Position numbers and translations under genes: made by a program. From the NCBI GenBank assembly GCA_027484315.1, contig JAIXTE010000080.1:1-46297 (forward strand): DNA of 46,297 nucleotides, written 5' to 3'. Shown here one piece after another: positions 1 through 7,241 of this stretch. Position 1 is the first letter of the stretch, and every line of letters begins with the position of its first letter. The notes below the pieces were generated by a model, which did no database searches, was not told the DNA's origin, and saw nothing but the letters and a program-made list of their open reading frames with translations. This stretch comes from Burkholderiales bacterium (GTDB lineage Bacteria; Pseudomonadota; Gammaproteobacteria; Burkholderiales; Burkholderiaceae_B).

Positions 1-1
1 C

Positions 2-574
2 CGCACCACTGAAAGCCAGATTCACCGTGGATTGTCGTCGGGTCTTAGCTGCCCAGGGGGTTTCAAGAACGGCACCGATGGCAATGTGAAAATTGCAGTC
101 GACGCCATCAAGGCAGCGCAACACCCGCACCATTTCCTGAGCGTAACCAAGGAAGGTCGCAGCGCCATTGTGAGCACTTCCGGCAATGAAGACTGCCACA
201 TTATTTTGCGTGGCGGCAAAGGCCCGAACTACGATGCTGCCTCAGTTGAAGCGGCAGCGGCCGACATTGGCAAAGCGGGTTTGGCTGCACGCATCATGAT
301 TGACGCCAGCCACGGCAACAGCAGCAAGGTGCCCAAGAACCAGGTGGGCGTGTGCGAAAACATTGCGGAGCAGTTGGCCGCAGGCGATGTTCGTATCATG
401 GGCGTGATGGTTGAAAGCCACTTGGTGGAAGGCCGACAAGACCTTGAACCCGGCAAGCCATTGACCTACGGCCAAAGCATTACCGATGGTTGCGTGGGCT
501 GGGACGACAGCCTGCAAGTGCTTGAAACGCTGGCTCAAGGTGTGCGCAAGCGCAGGTTGGCGCAGGTGGTGTAA
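2..574 (+). CDS. aroG: 3-deoxy-7-phosphoheptulonate (DAHP) synthase, class I, C-terminal part
   Basis: The enzyme joins phosphoenolpyruvate and erythrose 4-phosphate in the first step of the shikimate pathway. The gene enters from the left edge, so its start is outside the window and about 190 C-terminal residues are visible. Family motifs seen in order are RTTESQIHR, SGLSCP, GFKNGTDG, FLSVTK, CHIILRGGKGPNY, MIDASHGNSSK, IGVMVESHLVEG-like and SITDGCVGW, matching the AroF/G/H type. Which isozyme it is cannot be told from this part. In the first 60 nt three positions differ from the usual family sequence: RGLSSGL where RELASGL is expected, and CPGGF where CPVGF is expected. This may be real divergence or a contig-edge error. 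A strong hairpin follows the stop. A partial copy of this gene's 3' end lies at about 3856-4064. Confidence 0.93.
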   Translation, partial: RTTESQIHRGLSSGLSCPGGFKNGTDGNVKIAVDAIKAAQHPHHFLSVTKEGRSAIVSTSGNEDCHIILRGGKGPNYDAASVEAAAADIGKAGLAARIMIDASHGNSSKVPKNQVGVCENIAEQLAAGDVRIMGVMVESHLVEGRQDLEPGKPLTYGQSITDGCVGWDDSLQVLETLAQGVRKRRLAQVV

Positions 575-624
575 CTGGTCCGCGAAGGAAAACTTCGCAA
601 CGTATATTTCCAAAGCATTAGCTT

Positions 625-649
625 GAGTGGCGCTTAACAAGCGCCACTC
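625..649 (+). terminator. Perfect 11-bp hairpin after aroG
   Basis: The arms GAGTGGCGCTT and AAGCGCCACTC enclose a three-base loop (AAC), about 50 nt after the aroG stop. No T-run follows, so factor-independent termination is not certain. The duplicated copy at 4109-4133 keeps the stem through a paired G-to-A and C-to-T change, which suggests that the structure itself is maintained. Confidence 0.6.
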
Positions 650-693
650 AATGCCAACAAGTCGACCTGCTTTTTTGGGTCTGTTCTTTCTGT

Positions 694-722
694 GGAACTT
701 TGTTCCTGCGCATCGCCACTAT
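694..722 (+). promoter_or_regulatory. HrpL-type ECF promoter (hrp box) of the first LRR gene
   Basis: GGAACT is followed by 16 bases and CCACTAT, 26 nt before the ATG at 749. The published HrpL consensus is GGAACC-N15/16-CCACNNA. Here the sixth -35 base is T and the last -10 base is T. The duplicated LRR gene keeps both boxes and the spacing exactly (4178-4206). Confidence 0.65.
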
Positions 723-748
723 GTTCTCCTCAATTCCGGAGATACCTA

Positions 749-3463
749 ATGCATGCACAGCGTACAGGCACCAACGCACCACAAACCCTTTCATTCGACC
801 ATGCTGAAACACCTCGTGCGCAGGCAGACGCACAATTGGCGCATGTGCCAATAAGCCCGGCACAACTGGAATACCAGTTGAACACTTGGGCCATGCGAGG
901 GGAGAAATATGAAAAAAGAAACGAAGCAAAACAGCGCATTTTGGAAGCCCACCGCACAGGGGCTGATCGACTTGATTTGCATTACCTGGACTTAAACGCC
1001 CTGCCTGAATGTATTTGGAGGCTGACCAATCTGAAGAGATTAGATCTAGAAGAAAACAAACTGACCACTCTGCCTCAAAATATTGGGGCGCTTACCAATC
1101 TGCAAATACTTGACCTTAACGTCAACCGTCTGAGCACCCTGCCTGAAAAAATTGAGAATCTGACCAAGTTGCAAACCCTTAACCTTGACTGCAACCTACT
1201 AACCACCCTACCTGAAAGAATTGGAGATCTGACCCATCTACAATCGCTTTACCTTGGATCCAACCGACTGACCACACTGTCTGAAAGCATTGAGAAGCTG
1301 ACCAATCTGCAAACGCTTGACCTTCGCTTCAACAAACTGACCACTCTTCCTGAGAGCATCGGTGAGCTTACAGGTCTTAAAGAGTTATCCGTCATCTATA
1401 ACCCCCTTAAGTATTTACCCAGCGCTTTGGCAGGGTTTCAAAAGAAGCATAAAGAACTAAAAGTACTCCCCCTGTGCGACCCTGTGCCCAGTCAAGGAAG
1501 CCGAGGCGTGCCCAATATAGGCCCTGCTGAGTTTAGCCGCCTGCGGCGTGCCCGGCAAAACCTACCCCTAAACTTGCTATTGAGCGGAAAACAGGTCGAT
1601 TTGAAAAATATGTCCAACATTGGCCCTGCCGATTTTAGCCACCCGCGTGTCCGGCAAAACCTGCCCCTAAACTTGCTAATGAGCGGCAAACAGTCCGATT
1701 TGAAAAACATTGCCAGCATGCACGGCGAGCAATTGCATACCGGGGACCAGGCACAGCAGGACATGGTCAGGTTGAGCGTTTTGGAAACAAGGTTGCAAGC
1801 CCTGCAAAAACTGCCCCCGGATTTGAACCGTGCGCTGGCCGATTTGAAAAAAATTGATATTGTGGGCGAGCAATTAAATGCCGTGGCCCAAGCCCAGCAG
1901 GGCATGGTCAGCCTGTGCGCTTTGCCGAAAAAGTTGGCTTCGATACCGCAGTGTGCGCAGTTTTACCAAGTAGCCCTGAAACTGCTATTGCGCAACTGGT
2001 TTGTGCACAAGTTCGTGGCCTCACAAGTTATGAATGCAGAACCCCGGCCTTGGGTAACTGCCATTCAAGCGCTGTTCAAAGCTGCGCCAGTGCCTGGTCT
2101 GAGTTTGGCTGGCTTTGGGTTTGCAGCTTTGGTGAACCAGATCGATAATGTAATGAAAGCCAACAAGGGCCAGTTGCTATTGGACCGGTTTAACAACAGC
2201 GAAGTGATGTTCGAGCAAGTGGCCCACACCGTGGCAAGCCACTGCACCGAACGGCTGGAAAGCGAACTGCGCGCTCTGCCAGAAAACAACAACGGCCAAA
2301 AACCGATTGGCCTGGGCAAGCAGCTAAAAGCCCTTTACAGTGAGTGCGAGGAGCTAGCCCAACGGCTGAACCTGCAAGCCAAGCCCCTGGTCAACCCGCG
2401 ACACCCCGCAGCAAACAAGGCAGATGAACTGATGAGCCTATTGCTGCACAAGCTATGCGCACAACCCGTGGATGAAGGGCGCGCGGGTGCAATGCCCCAA
2501 GCCCATGAAGACAATTTTGCTGAGCGCATGAGTAACTACTGCGTGGAATTGCTGCTGCCTAACGCAAGCAACACCTTGGTTGTGGGCCGGAAGTTGTTGG
2601 GGCACAAAGCCTTTGCCCTTGCCCCCAATGGTGGCAGCAGCCAGGGCAGGGCTGCCAGCCCACCCCGTTCCATCAGCCCGAACCCCTTTGCGCGCGCCAT
2701 GGCGGAAAAAGATGCCGCAATTGCTAACTTGGAGCAGCGAATTACCGACTTGCAGGCCAAAGCCGAGGCTGCCAGCACCCTTGCCGAAACGGCAGACCGA
2801 AATGCCAGCGAGGCAAAACAACAGATCAGCATAGTGGGCTTGAGCAAGCAATCGCCTCAGCAAATTCAGCACAATGTGGAGCGGCGTTTACTCACCCAAA
2901 GCCACTATGGTACTGAAGCGTCGCAAGGCAGCATGGGCTTTCAACCAGCGATGGGCATGGGCCAATACCCAATCGAGTTAAAAACCTTGAACGAACGAAT
3001 GGACACCCTCGACCATAAAGTCGCCGACCTTCGTCAATTTGATTTGCTGGACACTCCCCTTTCCGCGCTTGAGTATGGGCGAGTGGTGACCGCTTACCTT
3101 CAGGAGCATCGGCGGCTTCACAGCGACGGCACGGTTAAACTCAACAACAAACAGGGGGACTTTAAAAACCGCAAGCTGCTTGAAAAACTGAAAGACATTC
3201 ACAACGTCGAAAACCGCGGTGTCGCGTACAATCTGTGTATCGAGCTGCCTGCGCTGCTCAAGAAAATGCCTGATGCCGCCTATATGAATCCTCGGATACC
3301 CAGAAACACAATGAAACTACAGGAACTGCTAGATGCCGAGAAAACAGGGCTGCAAAAGCCATGTCCTAAGGGTGAAACGGCCTCAGGGAATTTCGATATC
3401 AACAGTGAAAGGAGCCAGTTGTTGGGGCTGGGAAATCGTTTCCAAGGGAAGAAGCATCCCTAG
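749..3463 (+). CDS. Leucine-rich-repeat protein, putative secreted effector (copy 1)
   Basis: A 904-residue protein. The start at 749 is chosen because GGAG (738-741) lies seven bases upstream and the duplicate gene starts at the matching place; an in-frame ATG at 692 lies inside the promoter box. An N-terminal stretch of about 70 polar residues precedes six to seven 23-residue leucine-rich repeats (about residues 73-227) of the form LPExIxxLTxLxxLxLxxN, a protein-binding fold common in host-directed effectors. A long helical middle part (about 230-620) carries a tandem repeat at 1512-1712. A Ser/Pro-rich linker (SSQGRAASPPRSISP) and a coiled coil (about 650-710) follow. The last 130 residues, from LDTPLSALEYGRVV onward, are well conserved in copy 2. 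There is no signal peptide or membrane segment. The gene lies under an HrpL-type box. Function is inferred, and no catalytic domain is recognised. Confidence 0.85.
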   Translation: MHAQRTGTNAPQTLSFDHAETPRAQADAQLAHVPISPAQLEYQLNTWAMRGEKYEKRNEAKQRILEAHRTGADRLDLHYLDLNALPECIWRLTNLKRLDLEENKLTTLPQNIGALTNLQILDLNVNRLSTLPEKIENLTKLQTLNLDCNLLTTLPERIGDLTHLQSLYLGSNRLTTLSESIEKLTNLQTLDLRFNKLTTLPESIGELTGLKELSVIYNPLKYLPSALAGFQKKHKELKVLPLCDPVPSQGSRGVPNIGPAEFSRLRRARQNLPLNLLLSGKQVDLKNMSNIGPADFSHPRVRQNLPLNLLMSGKQSDLKNIASMHGEQLHTGDQAQQDMVRLSVLETRLQALQKLPPDLNRALADLKKIDIVGEQLNAVAQAQQGMVSLCALPKKLASIPQCAQFYQVALKLLLRNWFVHKFVASQVMNAEPRPWVTAIQALFKAAPVPGLSLAGFGFAALVNQIDNVMKANKGQLLLDRFNNSEVMFEQVAHTVASHCTERLESELRALPENNNGQKPIGLGKQLKALYSECEELAQRLNLQAKPLVNPRHPAANKADELMSLLLHKLCAQPVDEGRAGAMPQAHEDNFAERMSNYCVELLLPNASNTLVVGRKLLGHKAFALAPNGGSSQGRAASPPRSISPNPFARAMAEKDAAIANLEQRITDLQAKAEAASTLAETADRNASEAKQQISIVGLSKQSPQQIQHNVERRLLTQSHYGTEASQGSMGFQPAMGMGQYPIELKTLNERMDTLDHKVADLRQFDLLDTPLSALEYGRVVTAYLQEHRRLHSDGTVKLNNKQGDFKNRKLLEKLKDIHNVENRGVAYNLCIELPALLKKMPDAAYMNPRIPRNTMKLQELLDAEKTGLQKPCPKGETASGNFDINSERSQLLGLGNRFQGKKHP
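1512..1712 (+). repeat. Tandem 102/99-bp repeat inside the first LRR gene
   Basis: Two in-frame units (1512-1613 and 1614-1712) encode variants of RQNLPLNLL, SGKQ and DLKN with the lead-in IGPAxFS. The second unit is one codon shorter. Copy 2 of the gene retains only a remnant of this region. Confidence 0.75.
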
Positions 3464-3631
3464 GCTCGATCTGCTCAAAAATGGATATATACGTGAAATA
3501 TCTCTGAAGGACACAGGTTTGCTGTTGATGTGACAAGCGCGGTTTACCGCTTCGGAACTGTGTCGTGTTCAATCCCTTAATGCTGAACCTCATTTGAATT
3601 TAAACCACATCAGCTTCTAGTTCAAATGCAG

Positions 3632-3671
3632 AAATCCCGCCAGTTTTAAAAACCTGGCGGGATTTTCTTTT
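3632..3671 (+). terminator. Intrinsic terminator after LRR copy 1
   Basis: A 12-bp perfect stem (AAATCCCGCCAG with CTGGCGGGATTT) is followed by a T-rich run. It lies 170 nt after the LRR stop. The same structure follows the second LRR gene at 5747-5786. The 3464-3631 stretch between the stop and this hairpin holds no recognisable gene. Confidence 0.85.
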
Positions 3672-3702
3672 ATGCAAATCGAGGTCATTCATGTTGATTG
3701 CT

Positions 3703-3730
3703 TGAACCTGTCCAACGAAATTGAAACGTA
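3703..3730 (+). promoter_or_regulatory. HrpL-type box before the chimeric pseudogene
   Basis: TGAACC, 15 bases, then AAACGTA, 31 nt before the ATG at 3762. It is homologous to the box at 5818-5845. It has the -35 core GAACC and the ACNNA part of the -10 element but lacks the first G and the CC. Confidence 0.45.
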
Positions 3731-3761
3731 GTAGTCCTTTCAAGCCAAGGGGGCTAACACC

Positions 3762-4064
3762 ATGATTAATCAGCTTGCTGCAAATTCAGGCATCACTTCG
3801 ACAGCATTAATCCTGCATTCACAAACAATCAATAAAGTCTTGAGAAAAAAATCTCTCATGATTGATGCCAGCCATGGCAACAGCAGCAAGGTGCCCAAAA
3901 ACCAGGTGGGCGTGTGTGAAAACATTGCTGAACAGTTGGCCGCAGGCGATGCCCGCATCATGGGTGTGATGGTTGCGTGGGTTGGGACGACAGCCTGCAA
4001 GCGTTTGAAACACTGGCCCAAGGCGTGCGCAAGCGCAGCTTGGCGCAGGTGGCACAACTGTTGA
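3762..4064 (+). pseudogene. Chimeric relic: small-effector N-terminus fused to an aroG 3' fragment
   Basis: The first 31 codons (MINQLAANSG...LRKKS) are homologous to the start of the gene at 5876 (MIDQIAMHPS...LREKS). At about 3855 the sequence switches to the aroG 3' end (MIDASHGNSSK...). The aroG part is in the correct frame until a 79-bp deletion, between two GATGGTTG copies in the parent (406-413 and 485-492), throws the remaining codons out of frame. The reading frame stays open for 100 codons and still has a promoter box and a start codon, so a short chimeric peptide could be made. This is the expected novel joint of a tandem duplication of aroG 3' end, LRR gene and effector start. Confidence 0.85.
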
Positions 4065-4108
4065 GCGAAGTAAAAACTTCGCAACGTATATTTCCAAATC
4101 ATGAACTT

Positions 4109-4133
4109 GAATGGCGCCTAACAAGCGCCATTC
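4109..4133 (+). terminator. Duplicated post-aroG hairpin
   Basis: The arms GAATGGCGC and GCGCCATTC enclose a seven-base centre. Compared with the parent hairpin at 625-649, one G-C pair has become A-T on both arms, a compensatory change. Confidence 0.55.
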
Positions 4134-4177
4134 GGTAGCAACAAATCGACCTGCTTTTTGGGGTCAGTCCTTTTTGT

Positions 4178-4206
4178 GGAACTTTGCTCTTGCGCATCGC
4201 CACTAT
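4178..4206 (+). promoter_or_regulatory. HrpL-type box of the second LRR gene
   Basis: GGAACT, 16 bases, CCACTAT, 26 nt before the ATG at 4233. Boxes and spacing are identical to those at 694-722 although the spacer has three base changes. Confidence 0.65.
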
Positions 4207-4232
4207 GTTCTCCTCAATTCCGGAGATACTCG

Positions 4233-5732
4233 ATGCATACACAACGTACAGGCACCAACGTACCACAAACCCTTTCATTCGATCACGCTGAAACACGTCG
4301 TGCGCAGGCAGGCGTACAACTGGCGCATGTGCCAATAAGCCCGGCACAACTGGAATACCAACTGAATACTTGGGCCACGAAGGGGGCGAAATATGAAAGA
4401 AGAAACGAAGCCAAACAACGCATTTTGGAAGCCCATCGCACTGGGGCTGATCAACTTGATTTGAATGAGATGTTCTTGAGCGAACTGCCTGAAAGCATTG
4501 GGGAGCTTTCCAATCTGCAAATACTAAACCTTAACGTCAATCAACTGACCACACTGCCTAAAAGCATTGGGAACCTTACCAAGCTAAAAACCCTTAACCT
4601 TGACTTCAACCTGCTAACCACCCTGCCTGAAGACATCGGCAAGCTTACGGGTCTTAAAGAGTTTTCCATCAGCAATAACCCGCCACTGAAATATTTACCC
4701 AGTGTCTTGGCAGAGTTTCAAAGGCAGCATGGCAACTTAAAAGAACTCCCCCTGCTCGACTCCGTACCCAGTCAAGCAAGCCAAGGCGTGTCCTATATCA
4801 GCCCTGATGAGCTTAGGCTCTCGCAAACCCTGCTAAATCTGTCTCCGACACTAGACACCCTGGTTAAATTGAGAAAAATTGCCAGCACGCCCGGCGGGCA
4901 ATTGCATGCCTTGGCCCCCAATGGTGGCAGCAGTCAAGGCAAGGCTTCCAGCCCAACCCGTTCCATCAACTCGAACACCTTTGCGCGCGGCATGGCGGGT
5001 ATCGATGTCGGACAGGCTGAACTGAGGCAGCAGCTTGCAGACCTGCAAGGTAATATGCCGGCCTTGGTTGCCAAAGCCGAGGCGCAGGCCGTGGCCGTCA
5101 TCAACCTTTCCCAAGCCTTTTCCCGAGCAGCACTCCGAACCGCCAATGAGGCAAGACAACAGCTCAACCTGTTCGGCTTGAACACGCAATTGGATCCGCA
5201 GGTTATGCGTAAGGTGTGGAGAAAGGTACTCCACCAGAATAAATATGCAACTGAAGCGGTGCGAGGCATCATTGGCCGCAAACCGGAAGTGACGGACTTT
5301 AGCCAACTGCCCGGCATAGCAAACACTTTGACCGAACGAGCAGTGACCCTCAAAGGCGCGTTGGCCGACCTGGACACTCCCCTTTCCGCGCCTGAGTTTG
5401 GGCGAGTGGTGACGGATTATCTTAAGGAGCATGGGCGGCTTCACGGCGACTGCACGGTTGACCTGAACAACAAACTGTGGGGTTGGAAGAACAAACTGTT
5501 GGGCTTGAAGAACCGCCAGTTGCTCAAAAAACTGCAAGACATTCACAAGGCCCAAAACCGCGATGGCGACTACAAGCTGAGTATCGAGCTACCTGCGCTA
5601 CTCAAGAAAATGCCCAATGCAGCCCATCTGAATCCTTGGATACCCAGAAACACAATGAAATTACACCAACTGCTTGGTGCCGAGAAAATAGAGTGGGTGA
5701 AGCAGCCGCAGTACATTCCAATATCAGCCTAG
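4233..5732 (+). CDS. Leucine-rich-repeat protein, putative secreted effector (copy 2, shortened)
   Basis: A 499-residue paralog of the protein at 749. The start is set by GGAG at 4222-4225 and by alignment to copy 1. The N-terminal 70 residues are nearly the same. Only about four leucine-rich repeats remain (about residues 75-160), against six or seven in copy 1. The middle part is missing: GGQLHALAPNGG joins what in copy 1 are positions near 1733 and 2616, so roughly 880 bp are absent, plus a shorter loss in the 1512-1712 repeat region. The Ser/Pro linker, coiled coil and C-terminal domain (LDTPLSAPEFGRVV...) are kept. A small repeat (KLWGWKN then KLLGLKN) is unique to this copy. A terminator follows. 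A host-interaction role is inferred. Confidence 0.85.
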   Translation: MHTQRTGTNVPQTLSFDHAETRRAQAGVQLAHVPISPAQLEYQLNTWATKGAKYERRNEAKQRILEAHRTGADQLDLNEMFLSELPESIGELSNLQILNLNVNQLTTLPKSIGNLTKLKTLNLDFNLLTTLPEDIGKLTGLKEFSISNNPPLKYLPSVLAEFQRQHGNLKELPLLDSVPSQASQGVSYISPDELRLSQTLLNLSPTLDTLVKLRKIASTPGGQLHALAPNGGSSQGKASSPTRSINSNTFARGMAGIDVGQAELRQQLADLQGNMPALVAKAEAQAVAVINLSQAFSRAALRTANEARQQLNLFGLNTQLDPQVMRKVWRKVLHQNKYATEAVRGIIGRKPEVTDFSQLPGIANTLTERAVTLKGALADLDTPLSAPEFGRVVTDYLKEHGRLHGDCTVDLNNKLWGWKNKLLGLKNRQLLKKLQDIHKAQNRDGDYKLSIELPALLKKMPNAAHLNPWIPRNTMKLHQLLGAEKIEWVKQPQYIPISA

Positions 5733-5746
5733 TAGGTCAGTTGCAG

Positions 5747-5786
5747 AAATCCCGCCAGTTTTAAAACCCTGGCGGGATTTTCTTTT
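5747..5786 (+). terminator. Intrinsic terminator after LRR copy 2
   Basis: The same 12-bp stem as at 3632-3671 (AAATCCCGCCAG with CTGGCGGGATTT), followed by TTTTCTTTT. Confidence 0.85.
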
Positions 5787-5817
5787 CTGCAGATCGAAGT
5801 TGCCTATGTCGATTGCT

Positions 5818-5845
5818 TGAACCGCACCAAGTTGCTTGACACGTA
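5818..5845 (+). promoter_or_regulatory. HrpL-type box of the small effector gene at 5876
   Basis: TGAACC, 15 bases, ACACGTA, 30 nt before the ATG. The box part is kept in the relic promoter at 3703-3730 although the spacers differ. Confidence 0.5.
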
Positions 5846-5875
5846 GTAGTCCTTTCACGTTATGGGACTACGGCC

Positions 5876-6445
5876 ATGATTGATCAAATTGCAATGCATC
5901 CAAGCGTTGACTCAACGCAGTTAATTTTCCATGCGCAAACAATCAAGCAAACCTTGAGGGAAAAGTCTGAAGACTCCAGAAACCTGTCTTCCTTGAGTAG
6001 AGAAACGAAAAATGTGGCGCAACAGTTGCTGCAAGCAGCCAAGAACCTGAAGCGTGAAGGTGTGAGAGTCATTGTTTGCGAGTCACTTGATAACGCTGAG
6101 CTGGACGTCAATAAAGTAGTCAAGATGTTGAAGGAGAGTTCAGACTCCTTGGGGAAAATCGCAAACAAATTCGATAAACATGCACGGGGTTATGACTATC
6201 AAATTCAAGTCAATGACCACACGATGAATACGTTTCAGTCAGTGTTCTCGTTAAGAACACGGGTCGCAACCTGTGAGCGGCAGGCGAATGCGCGATTGGT
6301 CAAACAAAGAGATTCGCTTCAGCGTGCGCTGCCGAAGATCGAGGACCATGAAATGACCGTTGTGGGAATGAAAGGAATTATTGGATTGCCTGTCGACAGC
6401 ATGCCATTGCTCGATGCGACAAGGCGCGTGCTTAACAACATGTAA
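5876..6445 (+). CDS. Small helical protein, putative effector (type A)
   Basis: A 189-residue hydrophilic protein with no signal peptide, membrane segment or recognised domain. It is mostly predicted helix and rich in Lys, Arg, Glu and Gln. The N-terminus (MIDQIAMHPSVDSTQ) is also found in the broken copy at 3762. Size, helical character and the C-terminal LLDATRRVLNNM loosely resemble the genes at 6532, 7242 and 10691. The start at 5876 is supported by its position 30 nt after the promoter box. Probably co-transcribed with the gene at 6532. The function is unknown to me. Confidence 0.8.
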   Translation: MIDQIAMHPSVDSTQLIFHAQTIKQTLREKSEDSRNLSSLSRETKNVAQQLLQAAKNLKREGVRVIVCESLDNAELDVNKVVKMLKESSDSLGKIANKFDKHARGYDYQIQVNDHTMNTFQSVFSLRTRVATCERQANARLVKQRDSLQRALPKIEDHEMTVVGMKGIIGLPVDSMPLLDATRRVLNNM

Positions 6446-6459
6446 GGATTGTGTGCAAC

Positions 6460-6506
6460 CTTGAGGCGATCTTTGATGTATTGGTTCAAGGTGCACGCAA
6501 GCGCAG
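6460..6506 (+). pseudogene. Possible third remnant of the aroG 3' end
   Basis: Positions 6481-6506 match aroG 531-556 at 22 of 26 bases, and all four differences are transitions. Read in frame from the GTG at 6451 it gives LE...LVQGARKRS, against LETLAQGVRKRR in AroG, with a 12-bp insertion. It sits directly after the effector gene that was part of the duplicated unit. The match is short and could be chance. Confidence 0.3.
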
Positions 6507-6531
6507 CGTTCAAATGGAAACTTTATTTGCC

Positions 6532-7119
6532 ATGTTCAGTACATGTATCCCTCGCAACCAAACTTACACTCCAGAAGACGGAAATACCGCTTTTTCAAGA
6601 GGAGTCAACCAGTTAAATGAGCTTCAGGAGGCCGTCAAGCTACTTGCCAAAACAACGTCAGATTACACAAGGGATGCGTTGCGGCTCCAAAGCGATCACA
6701 AACTTGCAATGGCTCCACAGGGTACATTCAAAAGACTCGCCTACAATTTCCAGCGGTTTGACAAGGTCGATTTTTTCGAACATGGCGCAACTCGCGAACG
6801 TTTGCGCGACTTGGCCAGGCTGTGCAAGCACGGTGAAAATGAATTGCAATATTTCACCCGCAAGGTCAACAGCAGGTATCGCGGTGCCACCACGAGCATT
6901 AGTTCGGCCCGTGATGAACGCATTCAGGAAGACATCAGCCGGGCGGGAATATTCGGCAGTAATCTGGCGGCTGAATGCAGGCCCCTTGCTACGGCAGTCA
7001 GCGCTCATTTTGCGGAATACTGGCTATTGTGTAGAGAACCGGCACTTGATGTTCCGCCTCCTGTAAGTTTGGTTGATTCAGTAGAGCATTTGGAAAACGT
7101 GTCACAGTCGATGCGTTAA
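6532..7119 (+). CDS. Small helical protein, putative effector (type B, first copy)
   Basis: 195 residues if it starts at 6532. The same frame is open upstream to ATG 6514 and GTG 6451, but alignment of MFSTCIPRNQ with MLTSCFSCNR of the gene at 7242, and the shared TTGCCATGTT around both starts, favour 6532. Mostly helical and polar, without membrane segments. Shared features with the gene at 7242 are a VNQLNELQEAVKLLA-like first helix, a central FTRKVNSRY-type stretch, and a C-terminus SLVDSVEHLENVSQSMR matching GLLHSVEDLERTSELHR. No promoter box of its own is seen, so it is probably in an operon with 5876. Function unknown; effector role inferred from context. Confidence 0.78.
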   Translation: MFSTCIPRNQTYTPEDGNTAFSRGVNQLNELQEAVKLLAKTTSDYTRDALRLQSDHKLAMAPQGTFKRLAYNFQRFDKVDFFEHGATRERLRDLARLCKHGENELQYFTRKVNSRYRGATTSISSARDERIQEDISRAGIFGSNLAAECRPLATAVSAHFAEYWLLCREPALDVPPPVSLVDSVEHLENVSQSMR

Positions 7120-7137
7120 CCGGGAAGTTCATTGCAC

Positions 7138-7178
7138 TGAAAAGTCACCAGCGGGCTTTCAGGCCCACGGTGGTTTCA
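7138..7178 (+). terminator. Interrupted hairpin between the two type B effector genes
   Basis: Nested inverted arms TGAAA/TTTCA, CACC/GGTG and GGGC/GCCC form a long imperfect hairpin just after the gene at 6532 and directly before the next promoter box. There is no clear T-run. Confidence 0.4.
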
Positions 7179-7186
7179 GACCTGAA

Positions 7187-7214
7187 GGAACCTCATCGAG
7201 GTCAGTGTTACCCA
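7187..7214 (+). promoter_or_regulatory. HrpL-type box of the gene at 7242
   Basis: GGAACC, 15 bases, TTACCCA, 27 nt before the ATG. The -35 element is perfect; the -10 element has TT in place of CC. Confidence 0.6.
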
Positions 7215-7241
7215 AGGCTTTATCTTGAAAGGATTATTGCC

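Noticed and set aside
585..640. TTCG/TTCGC motifs before the LRR gene as an hrpII or PIP box (HrpB/HrpX systems).
   Set aside because: Only one half-site is present; the second half at the needed spacing is missing, while the HrpL-type box is well placed.
3554..3581. A GGAACT followed after 15 bases by CCTTAAT, resembling another promoter box.
   Set aside because: The -10 part does not keep AC or the final A, and no gene starts within 150 nt.
290..4064. Repeated aroG 3' ends as attachment sites of an integrative element.
   Set aside because: There is no integrase or other mobility gene, and the fusion of the effector start to the aroG fragment is fully explained by tandem duplication.
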